Source: Actinoallomurus bryophytorum (GTDB lineage Bacteria; Actinomycetota; Actinomycetes; Streptosporangiales; Streptosporangiaceae). Taken from it: DNA of 64,000 nt. Both the position numbers and the translations under genes were made by a program. The DNA is taken from NCBI RefSeq assembly GCF_006716425.1, contig NZ_VFOZ01000001.1, positions 2,480,001-2,544,000 on the forward strand, written 5' to 3'. Every line of letters starts with the position of its first letter. Position 1 is the first letter of the stretch. Positions 35,269 to 44,500 of the stretch are shown here, in pieces. The notes below the pieces were generated by a model that worked only from the letters and a program-made list of their open reading frames with translations, was not told the origin of the DNA and did no database searches.

Positions 35269-35790
35269 CTACACGGCCCCCGGGTCCGTGCGCAGGATGC
35301 CGTACGTCACGCCGTCGCGCCAGGCGCCGTCCCGCCAGCCGAACCCGCGCATGACGCCCTCGCGGCTGAACCCGGCCTTCTCCAGCGCCCGGCATTCCGC
35401 GACGTTGCCCACCTCGGTGTCGGCCTCGATCCGGTGCACCGTCGTGTGCGCGAACAGGTAGCGGCTCAGCAGCCGGTGCGCCTCCGTGCCGTACCCGTGA
35501 CCGCGCGTCTCCGGCAGCATCGCGATGCCCATGACGAAGCAGTACGACCGCCGGCCCGTCCGCCGGCTGGTCCAGGACACGAACCCGAGCCGCTCCTCGC
35601 CGCGCGCCACGATCAGCGTGCCGCCGTCGTCGCCGAGCAGGCCGTTCTCGGCCCAGCCACGGCGGTACCGGTACGGGTCGTGCCACCCGAACCAGGCGAA
35701 CTCCCCGGTCGAGTCCGGATCCTGCGTCAGCCGCTCCAGGACCGCGAGGTCGGCCTCCCGGACTGGGCGCAATGTGAGGTCTGTACCCAT
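35269..35790 (-). CDS. GNAT family N-acetyltransferase (RimJ/RimL-like)
   Basis: A 173-residue acetyltransferase. It opens LRPVREADLAVLERL; the acetyl-CoA loop is LPETRGHGYGTEAHRLLSRY (about 98-117), and the C-terminal part is EADTEVGNVAECRALEKAGFSREG, as in ribosomal-protein or antibiotic acetylating GNATs. The acceptor is unknown. It stands alone downstream of the MFS gene on the same strand. Confidence 0.9.
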   Translation of the reverse strand: MGTDLTLRPVREADLAVLERLTQDPDSTGEFAWFGWHDPYRYRRGWAENGLLGDDGGTLIVARGEERLGFVSWTSRRTGRRSYCFVMGIAMLPETRGHGYGTEAHRLLSRYLFAHTTVHRIEADTEVGNVAECRALEKAGFSREGVMRGFGWRDGAWRDGVTYGILRTDPGAV

Positions 35791-35867
35791 ATCGCGATCA
35801 TGCAGTACCGGTCCGGCCGCCGGTAGGTGTCACCGCGATCGCCGCCGCCGGAGCCAGGACATCGCGC

Positions 35868-37058
35868 CTACGCCGCGGCGTGTTCCGCGTCCCGGGCGGG
35901 CTCCTCGCCGATCGTACGGTCGCGGCCGGCTCCCAGGCCGGGCACCAGCAGCACGACGGAGACGACGAGCATGAGCACGGCGGGCGCGCTCCAGCCATCG
36001 GTCGCGTCGTGGACCGCCCCGACCGCCAGCGGTCCGAGGGCGGCGATGACGTACCCGAGCCCCTGAGCCATCCCCGACAGCTGCGCCGTCACGTGGGCGT
36101 CGGAGGCACGCAGGCCGATGAACGACAACGCCAGCGCGAACCCGACGCCCTGGCCCAGGCCGAGCACGACGGCCGATGCCCAGATCGCGCCGACCGGGGC
36201 CCAGACGACGCCCGCGAAGCCGGCCAGGCACAGCACGGTGACCAGCACGACGATCGGCCGCTGGTCGCGCAGCCGGCGGACGATCACCGGGAGGAGGAGG
36301 GCTCCGGCGGCCTGGAACAGGCTGCTCACCCCGAACGCGTAGCCGCCCGCGGCCTCGCTCAGCCCACGGTCCTGGCAGATGGTGGGCAGCCAGCCCGACG
36401 TGATGTAGGCGAGCATCGACTGCAGGCCCATGAACCCGGTGACCTGCCAGGCGAGAGGCGACCGCCACACCTGCGGCGAGGCGCCCTCCGGCGCGGGAGT
36501 GGCCGCGGTGCCGCTGCGCAGCCGGGGCAGCCAGGCGGCGCCGGCCACCGCTGCGGGGATCGCGAGCAGGACGAGCGGCACCGACCAGTCCGAGGACATC
36601 ACGTGCTCCAGCGGCACCACGACGCTGGACGAGACGGCGGCCCCGGCGGTGATCGCGACGGTGTAGATGGCCGTGACCGTGGTGATGGCCTGCGGATGGT
36701 CGCGCTTGATGATCGAGGGAACGGCGATGTTGCCGATACTGATCGCTATACCGGCCAGGAGGGCTCCGCCGAACAGCGCCGCCTGCGCCGGGATCACCCG
36801 AAGGAGCAGCGCGACGACGAGCAGTCCCATGCTCGTGACGAGGAGGACCTCGCCACGCAGGCTGCGTCGGAAGAGCGGCGCCACCAGGCCGAATGCCCCG
36901 AAGAACAGCACCGGCAGGGTCGTCAGCGCGCCGGCGGCGAGGTCCGACATACCGAGATCGTTTTGGATCTGCCGGAGCAGCGGCCCGACCGCCACGACAG
37001 CGGGCCGCAGATTGAGCGCGACCAGAACGATCAGGATGACACCGGCATGTCGCCTCAA
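35868..37058 (-). CDS. MFS transporter, CynX/NimT (cyanate permease-like) group
   Basis: A 396-residue protein with twelve hydrophobic segments. The motif ALNLRPAVVAVGPLLRQIQ near the N terminus is diagnostic of the CynX/NimT group. It would import or export a small anion or drug. The TTG start at 37058 is supported by GGAGG 7 bases upstream and by the TTGA overlap with the FadR-type regulator gene, so the two are coupled and probably controlled by that regulator. Confidence 0.9.
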   Translation of the reverse strand: MRRHAGVILIVLVALNLRPAVVAVGPLLRQIQNDLGMSDLAAGALTTLPVLFFGAFGLVAPLFRRSLRGEVLLVTSMGLLVVALLLRVIPAQAALFGGALLAGIAISIGNIAVPSIIKRDHPQAITTVTAIYTVAITAGAAVSSSVVVPLEHVMSSDWSVPLVLLAIPAAVAGAAWLPRLRSGTAATPAPEGASPQVWRSPLAWQVTGFMGLQSMLAYITSGWLPTICQDRGLSEAAGGYAFGVSSLFQAAGALLLPVIVRRLRDQRPIVVLVTVLCLAGFAGVVWAPVGAIWASAVVLGLGQGVGFALALSFIGLRASDAHVTAQLSGMAQGLGYVIAALGPLAVGAVHDATDGWSAPAVLMLVVSVVLLVPGLGAGRDRTIGEEPARDAEHAAA

Positions 37059-37732
37059 AGCAGCGCCTCCAGCGCTTGAAGTGTGGGCACCACGACACAC
37101 TCGGCGGCGTGCCCTGCCGCCTCCGGGTCGCGCGCGGCGATCGCGTCCACCACCGCACGGTGCGCGGCCGGCCCGGCGTCGGGCAGTTCGCGGTCCAGCC
37201 GAACGGCGCTCAGCGACTCGCGCAACCGGCTCTGGAAGTAGCGGAACGCCTCCAGGAGCAGCGAGTTGTGCGCGGCCTCGGCGACCCCGGCGTGGAAGCG
37301 CACGTCCGCCTCACCGAACTCCTCCGGGTCGCACGCGGCGTCGCGGTCCTCCAGGAGGGCGCCCAGGCGCACCAGGTCATCGCGCGTACGGCGCCGCGCC
37401 GCGAGCCGCGCCGCCTGCACGTCGTAGGCCTGCTGCAGCTCGAACACGTCACGGAGCGTGGCCCGCTCCACGCGCCGCAGCAGAGGCCGGGGATCGACCG
37501 CGCTGCGGACGTACGTGCCGTCTCCACGGCGGACCTCCAGGACGCCGATGTGGCTCAGCGCCCGGATCGCCTCCCGCACGGCGGACCGGCTGACCTGCAG
37601 CCGGGCGGAGAGGTCGTACTCGCCGGGGATCCGGTCCCCCACCGACCAGGTTCCCGAGGTGAGCTGCCCCTGCATCTGGTCGATCACCGCCTCTACGGCC
37701 GAAGACCGCGGAACCGGTTCAAGTGTGGTCAC
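37055..37732 (-). CDS. FadR subfamily GntR transcriptional regulator
   Basis: A 225-residue regulator. The winged helix is at about 12-75 (GDRIPGEYDLSARLQVSRSAVREAIRAL, key residues SRSAVREAIR) and a helical FCD effector domain at about 90-220 with metal-binding His/Asp (DVRFHAGVAEAAHN). It probably represses itself and the coupled MFS transporter through the dyad upstream. The ligand is unknown; FCD proteins often bind small carboxylates. Confidence 0.9.
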   Translation of the reverse strand: MTTLEPVPRSSAVEAVIDQMQGQLTSGTWSVGDRIPGEYDLSARLQVSRSAVREAIRALSHIGVLEVRRGDGTYVRSAVDPRPLLRRVERATLRDVFELQQAYDVQAARLAARRRTRDDLVRLGALLEDRDAACDPEEFGEADVRFHAGVAEAAHNSLLLEAFRYFQSRLRESLSAVRLDRELPDAGPAAHRAVVDAIAARDPEAAGHAAECVVVPTLQALEALL

Positions 37733-37747
37733 ACCTTGTGATCATGC

Positions 37748-37780
37748 CAGATGTCAGGCATGTTAAACGTCTGACATCTG
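37748..37780. promoter_or_regulatory. long dyad upstream of the FadR-type gene
   Basis: CAGATGTCAG (37748-37757) and CTGACATCTG (37771-37780) are exact inverted 10-base arms separated by 13 bases, 16 bases upstream of the regulator start. The spacer is AT-rich. This is the best operator candidate for the regulator. Confidence 0.6.
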
Positions 37781-37866
37781 ATAACTCAACCGAGTTGTGA
37801 CGTGACGACCCGGAAGGTCGGGGCATCTAACAAGGTAGGTGACTCCTGGCCCAGGAGGCGGTTGCG

Positions 37867-38874
37867 GTGGATTCTGCGAAAGAAGTGAACATCCCCCCGT
37901 TCGTACGGACCCCGAGCTCGCAAAGCCGAGTGCTGACCACGGCCGTGCGCCTTGGGGTCAGGCCGTTCGCCGGGCGGATCAAGGGCCGGTCGGCCACCAT
38001 CCGGTTCTGGCGCACCCTGCTGGGAGCCGGTTCGCGATGTCTGCGGCCGGACTCCCGCGTGAGCGTGGAGCCGATCATCGACCCCTGCATCGAGGACCCG
38101 GACGTCAAGCGCCCCGTACGCGGCGAGTGGCTGCGCCCCCCGGGCAGCTCGAACCGGGAGGGCGCGATCCTCTACCTCCACGGTGGCGGCTACGCCATCT
38201 GTTCCCCGCGTACGCATCGCGTGATCACCGCCCGGCTGGCGGCGGAGACCGGGCTGCCGGTGCTCGTCCCCGACTACCGGCTCGCGCCCGAACACCCGTT
38301 CCCCGCGGCGTTCGAGGACACGCTCGACGCGTACCGGCTGCTGATCGCGCGCGGTGTCCCCCCGGAGCGGATCATCATCGCCGGCGACTCGTCCGGTGGC
38401 CATCTCGCTACCGCCCTGACCGTCGAGGCCTGCCGTACGGGCCTGCCGGCACCCGGCGGCGTCGTGCTCTTCTCCCCCTGGGTCGACCTCACCGGCGAGC
38501 TGGCCATGGCCTCGACGATGCGCCGTCGCGACCCGTACATCGACCCGGCGGTGGCGACGAGGTTCGGGCGGCTCTATGTCGGCGCCGGCGATTGGAGCGA
38601 TCCACGGCTTTCCCTGCTGACCTGTCCGAGTGAGGAGCTGCCCCCCTTTCTCATCCAGGTGGGCGGCATCGAGGTGCTGCGGGCCGAGGCGGAGGCTCTC
38701 GCCGCGGTGCTCGAGCAGGCGGGCAGCCCCTTCGACCTGCAGATCTGGCCGGGACAGATGCACGTCTTCCAGATCTTCAACCGGATGCTCCCCGAAGCGG
38801 ACGAGGCGATGCGCGAGGCGGGCCGCTTCATCCGCAAGGTCGTCGGCGACGACTCGGTGACCGAGGCCGCCTGA
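37867..38874 (+). CDS. alpha/beta hydrolase, hormone-sensitive-lipase family esterase
   Basis: A 335-residue serine esterase. The oxyanion motif LHGGGYAI is at about 103, the nucleophile elbow GDSSGGHL (Ser) at about 175, the acid in GGIEVLRAEAE (about 270), and His in GQMHVFQ (about 299). It hydrolyses short-chain or lipid esters. The GTG start at 37867 has AGGAGG 8 bases upstream. There is no signal peptide. It lies just upstream of the trpS leader. Confidence 0.9.
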   Translation: MDSAKEVNIPPFVRTPSSQSRVLTTAVRLGVRPFAGRIKGRSATIRFWRTLLGAGSRCLRPDSRVSVEPIIDPCIEDPDVKRPVRGEWLRPPGSSNREGAILYLHGGGYAICSPRTHRVITARLAAETGLPVLVPDYRLAPEHPFPAAFEDTLDAYRLLIARGVPPERIIIAGDSSGGHLATALTVEACRTGLPAPGGVVLFSPWVDLTGELAMASTMRRRDPYIDPAVATRFGRLYVGAGDWSDPRLSLLTCPSEELPPFLIQVGGIEVLRAEAEALAAVLEQAGSPFDLQIWPGQMHVFQIFNRMLPEADEAMREAGRFIRKVVGDDSVTEAA

Positions 38875-38885
38875 CCCTCCCCTGA

Positions 38886-38986
38886 TATTCTGAGCGCATG
38901 CGAGGACCGCGATTCGGCTGGCGTGCCGCCTGACGGCGGTCGCCCCTTCCTCGTTGCCCACAACGGCCGCCGCCTCGGCGGCCGTT
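38886..38986 (+). promoter_or_regulatory. tryptophan attenuator of trpS
   Basis: A -10-like TATTCT (38886-38891) lies 6 bases before the ATG of an 11-codon leader peptide. Around the leader stop, CCGCC (38926-38930) and GGCGG (38935-38939) can pair (arms 1:2). The CGGCGG of arm 2 can instead pair with the CCGCC of arm 3 (38967-38971). Arm 3 AACGGCCGCC (38962-38971) and arm 4 GGCGGCCGTT (38977-38986) form a 10-bp terminator. Ribosome stalling at the Trp codon would favour 2:3 and let trpS be transcribed. This is the logic reported for the auxiliary trpS of Streptomyces coelicolor. Confidence 0.72.
38898..38933 (+). CDS. trpS leader peptide (11 residues, one Trp)
   Basis: MRGPRFGWRAA, with a single TGG at 38919-38921 and a stop placed in the loop of the first leader hairpin. 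It has no ribosome binding site; the distance from the TATTCT box suggests the transcript starts at or next to the ATG (leaderless). It should act as the sensor of charged tRNA-Trp for the attenuator. Confidence 0.68.
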   Translation: MRGPRFGWRAA

Positions 38987-39027
38987 CTGCGTGCGCCCGC
39001 CGAGCGGCCCTGCCCAAAGGAGTCGCC

Positions 39028-40068
39028 ATGACCGAGCCGCGCGAAAGAACCGGCAAGCGCGGTCCCCTCGCCGCCTCGCCGACGGAGGAGGGCCCGCCCT
39101 CGCGGGTGCTCAGCCTCTTCACACCGTCCGGCCGCCCCACCCTCGGCAACCTGCTGGGGGCGCTGCTCCCGTCCGCGCGGCTGCTGCCGACGGCGGACTG
39201 TGTGTTCGGGATCTCGGACCTGCACGCCCTCACCAGCGAACACGACCCCGCGCGACTGCGCGAGCGCTCACTCGAACTGGCCGGGCTGGCCATCGCGGCC
39301 GGCATCGACCCGGCACGCTGCGTCCTGTTCCTGCAGAGCAATGTGCCCGCCCATGCCGAGCTGTCCTACCTGCTGGAGAGCACCGCGCACTACGGCGAGA
39401 TGCAACGGATGATCCAGTTCAGGGAAAAGTCGGAACGGCAGTCCGCCGTACGGCTGTCGTTGCTCACCTACCCGGCGCTGATGGCCGCCGACATCCTGCT
39501 CTACCAGGCGACGGACGTACCGGTCGGCGCCGACCAGGCGCAGCACGTCGAGCTGACCCGCGACCTCGCGGCGCGTTTCAACCGGCGGTACGGGCCGGTG
39601 TTCACCCTCCCCCGCGCCGTCCATCCGCCGATGGCCGCCCGGGTCATGGACCTGTCCGACCCGGGCGCCAAGATGAGCAAGTCGGTCGACTCTCCGGGGA
39701 CGATCTTCCTGCTCGACCCGGTCGACGTGGTCCGGCGCAAGATCATGCGAGCGGTCACCGACTCGGGCACCTCCGTGGCGTACGACTCCGAGGCCAAGCC
39801 CGGCGTCTCGAATCTCCTCGCGATCCTGTCCGCCACCACCGGGACCCCGGTCGCGGAGCTGTCGCCCGGCTCGTACGGGGCGCTGAAGAAGGAAACCGCC
39901 GACGCGGTCATCGCCCTGCTCGAACCCCTGCAGCGGCACTACGCCACGCTTTCCGCCGACCCCGCGACGCTGGAGACGGTCCTGCGTACGGGCGCGGAGC
40001 GGGCTCGCGAGCGCGCCGCGAGCACCGTCACCGCGGCGAAGGAGGCGATGGGACTGCTGGCGGCTTGA
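39028..40068 (+). CDS. trpS: tryptophanyl-tRNA synthetase, probably auxiliary TrpRS1 type
   Basis: A 346-residue class I synthetase that charges tRNA-Trp. The signature motifs are PSGRPTLGNLLGAL (TxGN form of HIGH, about 34-47) and KMSKSVDSPG (about 215); the Trp pocket has FGISDLHALTS and LTYPALMAADILLYQATDVPVGADQ (key residues MAADILLY). The residue before PSG is Thr where most bacterial enzymes have Gln; from memory, changes at this position go with indolmycin resistance. AAAGGAG lies 6 bases before the ATG. The attenuated leader and position near the bldN block match the S. coelicolor auxiliary gene rather than the housekeeping copy. Confidence 0.9.
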   Translation: MTEPRERTGKRGPLAASPTEEGPPSRVLSLFTPSGRPTLGNLLGALLPSARLLPTADCVFGISDLHALTSEHDPARLRERSLELAGLAIAAGIDPARCVLFLQSNVPAHAELSYLLESTAHYGEMQRMIQFREKSERQSAVRLSLLTYPALMAADILLYQATDVPVGADQAQHVELTRDLAARFNRRYGPVFTLPRAVHPPMAARVMDLSDPGAKMSKSVDSPGTIFLLDPVDVVRRKIMRAVTDSGTSVAYDSEAKPGVSNLLAILSATTGTPVAELSPGSYGALKKETADAVIALLEPLQRHYATLSADPATLETVLRTGAERARERAASTVTAAKEAMGLLAA

Positions 40069-40075
40069 AGGCCGG

Positions 40076-40116
40076 CTCGGCCGGACGCCGGTGCCCTCGC
40101 ACGGCGTCCGGCCGAG
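40076..40116. terminator. bidirectional terminator between trpS and a membrane protein gene
   Basis: Two 15-base arms (40076-40090 and 40102-40116), exact reverse complements with an 11-base loop, lie between convergent stops. Confidence 0.8.
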
Positions 40117-40118
40117 GT

Positions 40119-40535
40119 CTACACCCTGGCCGGGCTGCCGCGATGGGCGGCCGTCGACCCGGTCCGCGTGTACATGAAGCCGATCGCGGCGGCCACGGTG
40201 GCGACGGCCTCGGCCACGGCCGCCGTGACCTTGTCCGCGTACCAGACCGGTTCGTACATCTCCGGCAGCGGGCCGAGGGTACCGACGTCGACGTATCGGT
40301 AGAGGAGCACCGCGCCGAGCGCGCTGGCCGCGACCAGGAACGCGATGAGGTACGGCACGGGGCGAGGCCTGACGAGAACGAGGATGGCCACGACCGCGGC
40401 CAGCACGCCCTGAACCCAGAACAGCGTGGTGGCGGTGATCGTCCCGGTGTGGCCCGCGTCGGGGGCCAGGTGGATGTGGATGTATGCGTCCACGCCGAGT
40501 CCGGCGAAGACGGCCAGTCGAAGGAGAAGGCCCAT
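40119..40535 (-). CDS. small integral membrane protein of unknown function
   Basis: About 138 residues with four hydrophobic segments, opening GLLLRLAVFAGLGVDAYIHI and including the His-rich DAYIHIHLAPDAGH in the first loop. I do not recognise a named family beyond similar conserved hypothetical actinobacterial membrane proteins. An in-frame GTG at 40556 would add seven residues. No operon partner is evident. Confidence 0.72.
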   Translation of the reverse strand: MGLLLRLAVFAGLGVDAYIHIHLAPDAGHTGTITATTLFWVQGVLAAVVAILVLVRPRPVPYLIAFLVAASALGAVLLYRYVDVGTLGPLPEMYEPVWYADKVTAAVAEAVATVAAAIGFMYTRTGSTAAHRGSPARV

Positions 40536-40593
40536 ACTTCCGTTACGTCTCGGCACCTCGATCGGTTCAAGTCAACGGGCAAAAACGTAGAGC

Positions 40594-41388
40594 TCAGCCG
40601 CTGCCGAGCTCGCGCCCGCGGTCGCGTGCGGCCTCGATCGCCTCGATGACGGCGGCGCGCACGCCGTGGCGCTCGAGTTCGCGGATGGCCGAGATGGTCG
40701 TGCCGGCCGGTGAGGTGACCGCCTCGCGCAGCATGACCGGGTGGTCGCCGGAGTCGCGCAGCATGACCGCCGCGCCGACCGCCGACTGGATCACCATCTC
40801 CAGCGCGGCCGCCCGCGGCATGCCGAGCAGGATGCCGGCGTCGACCATCGCCTCGACCAGGTAGTAGAAGTACGCGGGACCGCTGCCGGACAGCGCGGTC
40901 GCGGCGTCCTGCAGCGACTCGGGGATGCGCAGCACCTTGCCGACCGGGGTCAGCAGCTCCTCGGTGAGCTTCAGGTGCTCCTCGGAGGCGTGCGTGCCGG
41001 CCGAGATGACGCTCATCGCCTCGTCGACGTGCACCGGCGTGTTGGACATGACGCGGACGACCGGCACGTCGTCCGGCAGCCGCGCCTCGATGAACGCCGT
41101 CGGGATGCCCGCCGCCATCGAGATCACGAGTCGTCCGGGCGTGACATGGCCCTTCAGCTCGTCCAGCAGCGCCCCCATGTCCTGCGGCTTGACCGCCAGG
41201 ACCAGAGTGCCGGCGGTGCGCGCGGCGTCGGCGTTGGTGGCGACCTCGACGCCGTACCGCTCGCGCAGCAGCGCGCCGCGTTCCTCTCGCCGTGCCGTGA
41301 CGATCAGGTCGGAGGGGCGCCGGCCGGCGCGCAGCACGCCGGACAGGAGCGCCTCGCCCATCTTGCCGGCACCCAGAATCGCGATCAT
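40594..41388 (-). CDS. proC: pyrroline-5-carboxylate reductase
   Basis: A 264-residue NAD(P)H enzyme for the last step of proline synthesis. The Rossmann loop is IAILGAGKMGEALLSG at the N terminus; VLAVKPQDM, VRVMSNTPVHVDEAM and the C-terminal signature TALSGSGPAYFYYLVEAM (about 165-182) with AVTSPAGTT are present. Length is standard. Proline dehydrogenase, the opposite pathway, is encoded 3.5 kb away. Confidence 0.95.
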   Translation of the reverse strand: MIAILGAGKMGEALLSGVLRAGRRPSDLIVTARREERGALLRERYGVEVATNADAARTAGTLVLAVKPQDMGALLDELKGHVTPGRLVISMAAGIPTAFIEARLPDDVPVVRVMSNTPVHVDEAMSVISAGTHASEEHLKLTEELLTPVGKVLRIPESLQDAATALSGSGPAYFYYLVEAMVDAGILLGMPRAAALEMVIQSAVGAAVMLRDSGDHPVMLREAVTSPAGTTISAIRELERHGVRAAVIEAIEAARDRGRELGSG

Positions 41389-41564
41389 TTGCGTCCTCTT
41401 CCGCTCACCTCACGAAGCGTATCGATCTCGGACGCCGCGAATGGGCCCCGGCCCTCACCTGCGTCCCTGCGCGAGCGGACCGAGTTGGCCGGATTCGGCA
41501 GGAAAGAAATCCCTCTTCGCGACAAATACCCCATGACCGCTGTCGTCGATGAGATGGACGTCGC

Positions 41565-44500
41565 ATGAGAAGACTCAGAGCAGGTCTCACCCTTGCTCTC
41601 ACAGGCCTGGTGATCGCCGGAGCACCGGCCGCCGCCCGTGCCGACACCCACCCCGCCTCCCCGCCCGCGTCCTCTCCCCCGGGCCGTTCGTACACGGTGA
41701 CCCTGCTGACCGGGGACGTCGTGCACCTGCGCACCCGGGCGGGCGGGCCACCGCTCGTGTCGGTGGACCCGGGGCCGGGACGGCGTTCCGTGCTCTTCCG
41801 CCGGGACATCCTCCCCGACGGGACCGTGCGGGTCATCCCGCTCGACGTCGCGGCCAAGATCGGCAGCGTCTATGACCCGGCGCTGTTCGACGTCACCGCG
41901 CTGATCAAGGACGGTGACGACGACGCGCACCGGTCCGACCTGCCGCTGATCGTGCAGCACGGCTCGGGCATGCGCGCCCTGGCCGCGGGCCGTACGCTCT
42001 CGAGCCTGGGCGCGACCGCGGTGCGGCAGCCGAAGAAACAGGCCCTCACGCCGAAGGCCACGAGCGCGGCCGGCGTACGCCACATCTGGCTCGACCGTAA
42101 GGTGCGCGCCACGGCGCTGGACCACAACCTCGACCAGATCGGCGCGCCCGCGGCCTGGAAGGCGTCCGCCACCGGGAAGGGCGTCAAGGTCGCCGTCCTG
42201 GACACCGGCGTCGACGCGACCCACCCCGACCTGAAGGGCCGGATCGCGGAGCAGAAGAACTTCAGCGAGTCCCCGGACACGGTCGACCGCTACGGGCACG
42301 GCACCCACGTGGCCGCGACGATCGCGGGCACCGGAGCCGCGGCGAACGGCGAGCGCCGCGGCGTGGCCCCCGACGCCGACCTGATGATCGGCAAGGTCCT
42401 CGGCGACGACGGCTACGGCGACGAGTCCGCGATCATCGCGGGCATGGAGTGGGCGGCGGCCAACGCGCCGATCGTCAGCATGAGCCTCGGCGGATACTCC
42501 GACGACCCGGCGAACGAGCCGATGACCAAGGCCCTCGACGACCTGACCGCCAAGGACGGCACCCTGTTCGTCGTGGCCGCCGGCAACGACGGAGAACGGG
42601 ACACCATCGAGGCCCCCGGCATCGCGGGTTCGGCGCTCACGGTCGGCGCCGTGGACGGCCAGGACCAGGTCGCCGGCTTCTCCAGCCGTGGCGGCCGCAC
42701 CGTCCTGAAGCCGGAGATCGCGGCACCGGGCGTCGGCGTCGTCGCCGCCCGCGCCGCGGGCACCACGATGGGCCACGCCGTCGACGCGAACTACACCTCC
42801 GCCGACGGCACCTCGATGGCCACCCCGCACGTCGCCGGGGCCGCCGCGGACCTGCTGCAGAAACACCCGTCGTGGGACGCCGCCCATCTGAAGGCCGCGC
42901 TCGTCTCCACTGCGGACGCGACGAGCGGCACCGTCTACCAGACCGGTGCCGGACGCCTCGACATCGGTACGGCGGCCACCGCGACGGTCACCGGTGACCA
43001 GGCGACCGCGGCGTTCGGATCGGTCCCGCACGGCTCGACCGCGGCTCTCACGAAGCAGCTCACCTGGACGAACACCGGAACGACGGCCGTGACCCTGCGG
43101 CTGTCCGCCACGCTGTCCGACGCCCACGGAAAGGCCGCGACGGCGCTCTCCCTGCCATCGGCGGTGAGCGTTCCGGCCGGCGGATCCGCCGGCGTCACGT
43201 TGTCGCTCGACCCGAAACGGCTCACGAGTGCCGGTGAGTACGGCGGTGTCGTGACCGCGAAGGCGGCGGGCGTCTCACTGCGCACGCCGGTCGGCGCGTT
43301 CGCCGAGCCCGAGACCCACACGCTGACGGTGAAGGCCACGGCGCTCCCGGACACGCCGGACGGCGCCATGAGCGGATGGGTCGGTGTGTCCGACCTGGAC
43401 GATTACACGCTGTTCTCGCAATCGGTCGCGTTCGACGCGGACGGCACCGCGAAGATCACCGTGCCCTCCGGGCGGTACATCGTCCTCGGCGAGATCGACG
43501 ACACGACCGCGGGCAAGGAGCGCGCGGTCCTCGCCGGGACCGCCGAGCTGACCGTGGACGGCGACCTGACGCTGCCACTCGACGCCTCACGCGCCGAGCC
43601 GCTCCGCATCTCGGCGCCGGGCATGACACCCGATCCCGACGCGGCGCAGGGCCTGCAGATCGAGCGGAGCGTCGGCGACGACACCTGGGTCGCCTCCGTG
43701 TACAGCTTCGGCGGCTCGCCGGCCGTCTACACGGTCCCGATCGCCGCCGTACGTACCGGCGTCCTACGGGCGTACGTATTCACCCGGCTGACCGACGGCG
43801 GCAAGACCGTCGAGGACGTGCTGCACGACCTCGACGGCAGCGTCCCGGCGTCGGTGGACTACCGGCCCGACCCGAAGAGCCTGGCCCGCATCGACCAGCG
43901 GTTCGGCGCGATCAACGGGGACGTCAAGGACCCGGTCGGCGAGATCCGGTACGGCATCGACCCTGCCGGGTTCCTGGTGTCCGAGGGCGACAGCCAGGCG
44001 CCGGCCGGCTCGACCCGTACCGACTACGTCACCACCGAGCCCGGCATCCAGTGGGCGGACGAGGCCGCCCCGCCGAACCTCGGCCGGGGGTTGTGGGTCA
44101 CCGAGCTGCCCGTGCGGCGGTACGCGGCGGGCAGCACGCAGACCAGTGAGTGGGTACGCCAGCCGTTCCGGCCGGGCCCCTACTCCGCGACGGGCGCGAC
44201 ACCGAGTGAATGCGCTCCGGGCGCGAGCACCCGCAGCCGCGGGAACATCCACGTCGAGCTGGTCGACCTGCAGGACCTTACTGACGGCTTCGACTGCCTG
44301 ACCGACATGCCGGAATGGGACGCCGTCAGCACCCGATCCATGAAGCTGTACGCGGGCGACACCCTCGAAGGCACCGTCGACCGGTCCTACGGCGACTTCA
44401 CCGTGCCGGCCACGGCCGGAACGTACCGCCTGGACTACGACCTGGACGCGTCGCGTGCACTGCCGATCTCCACGAAGACCTCGACCGAGTGGACGTTCCA

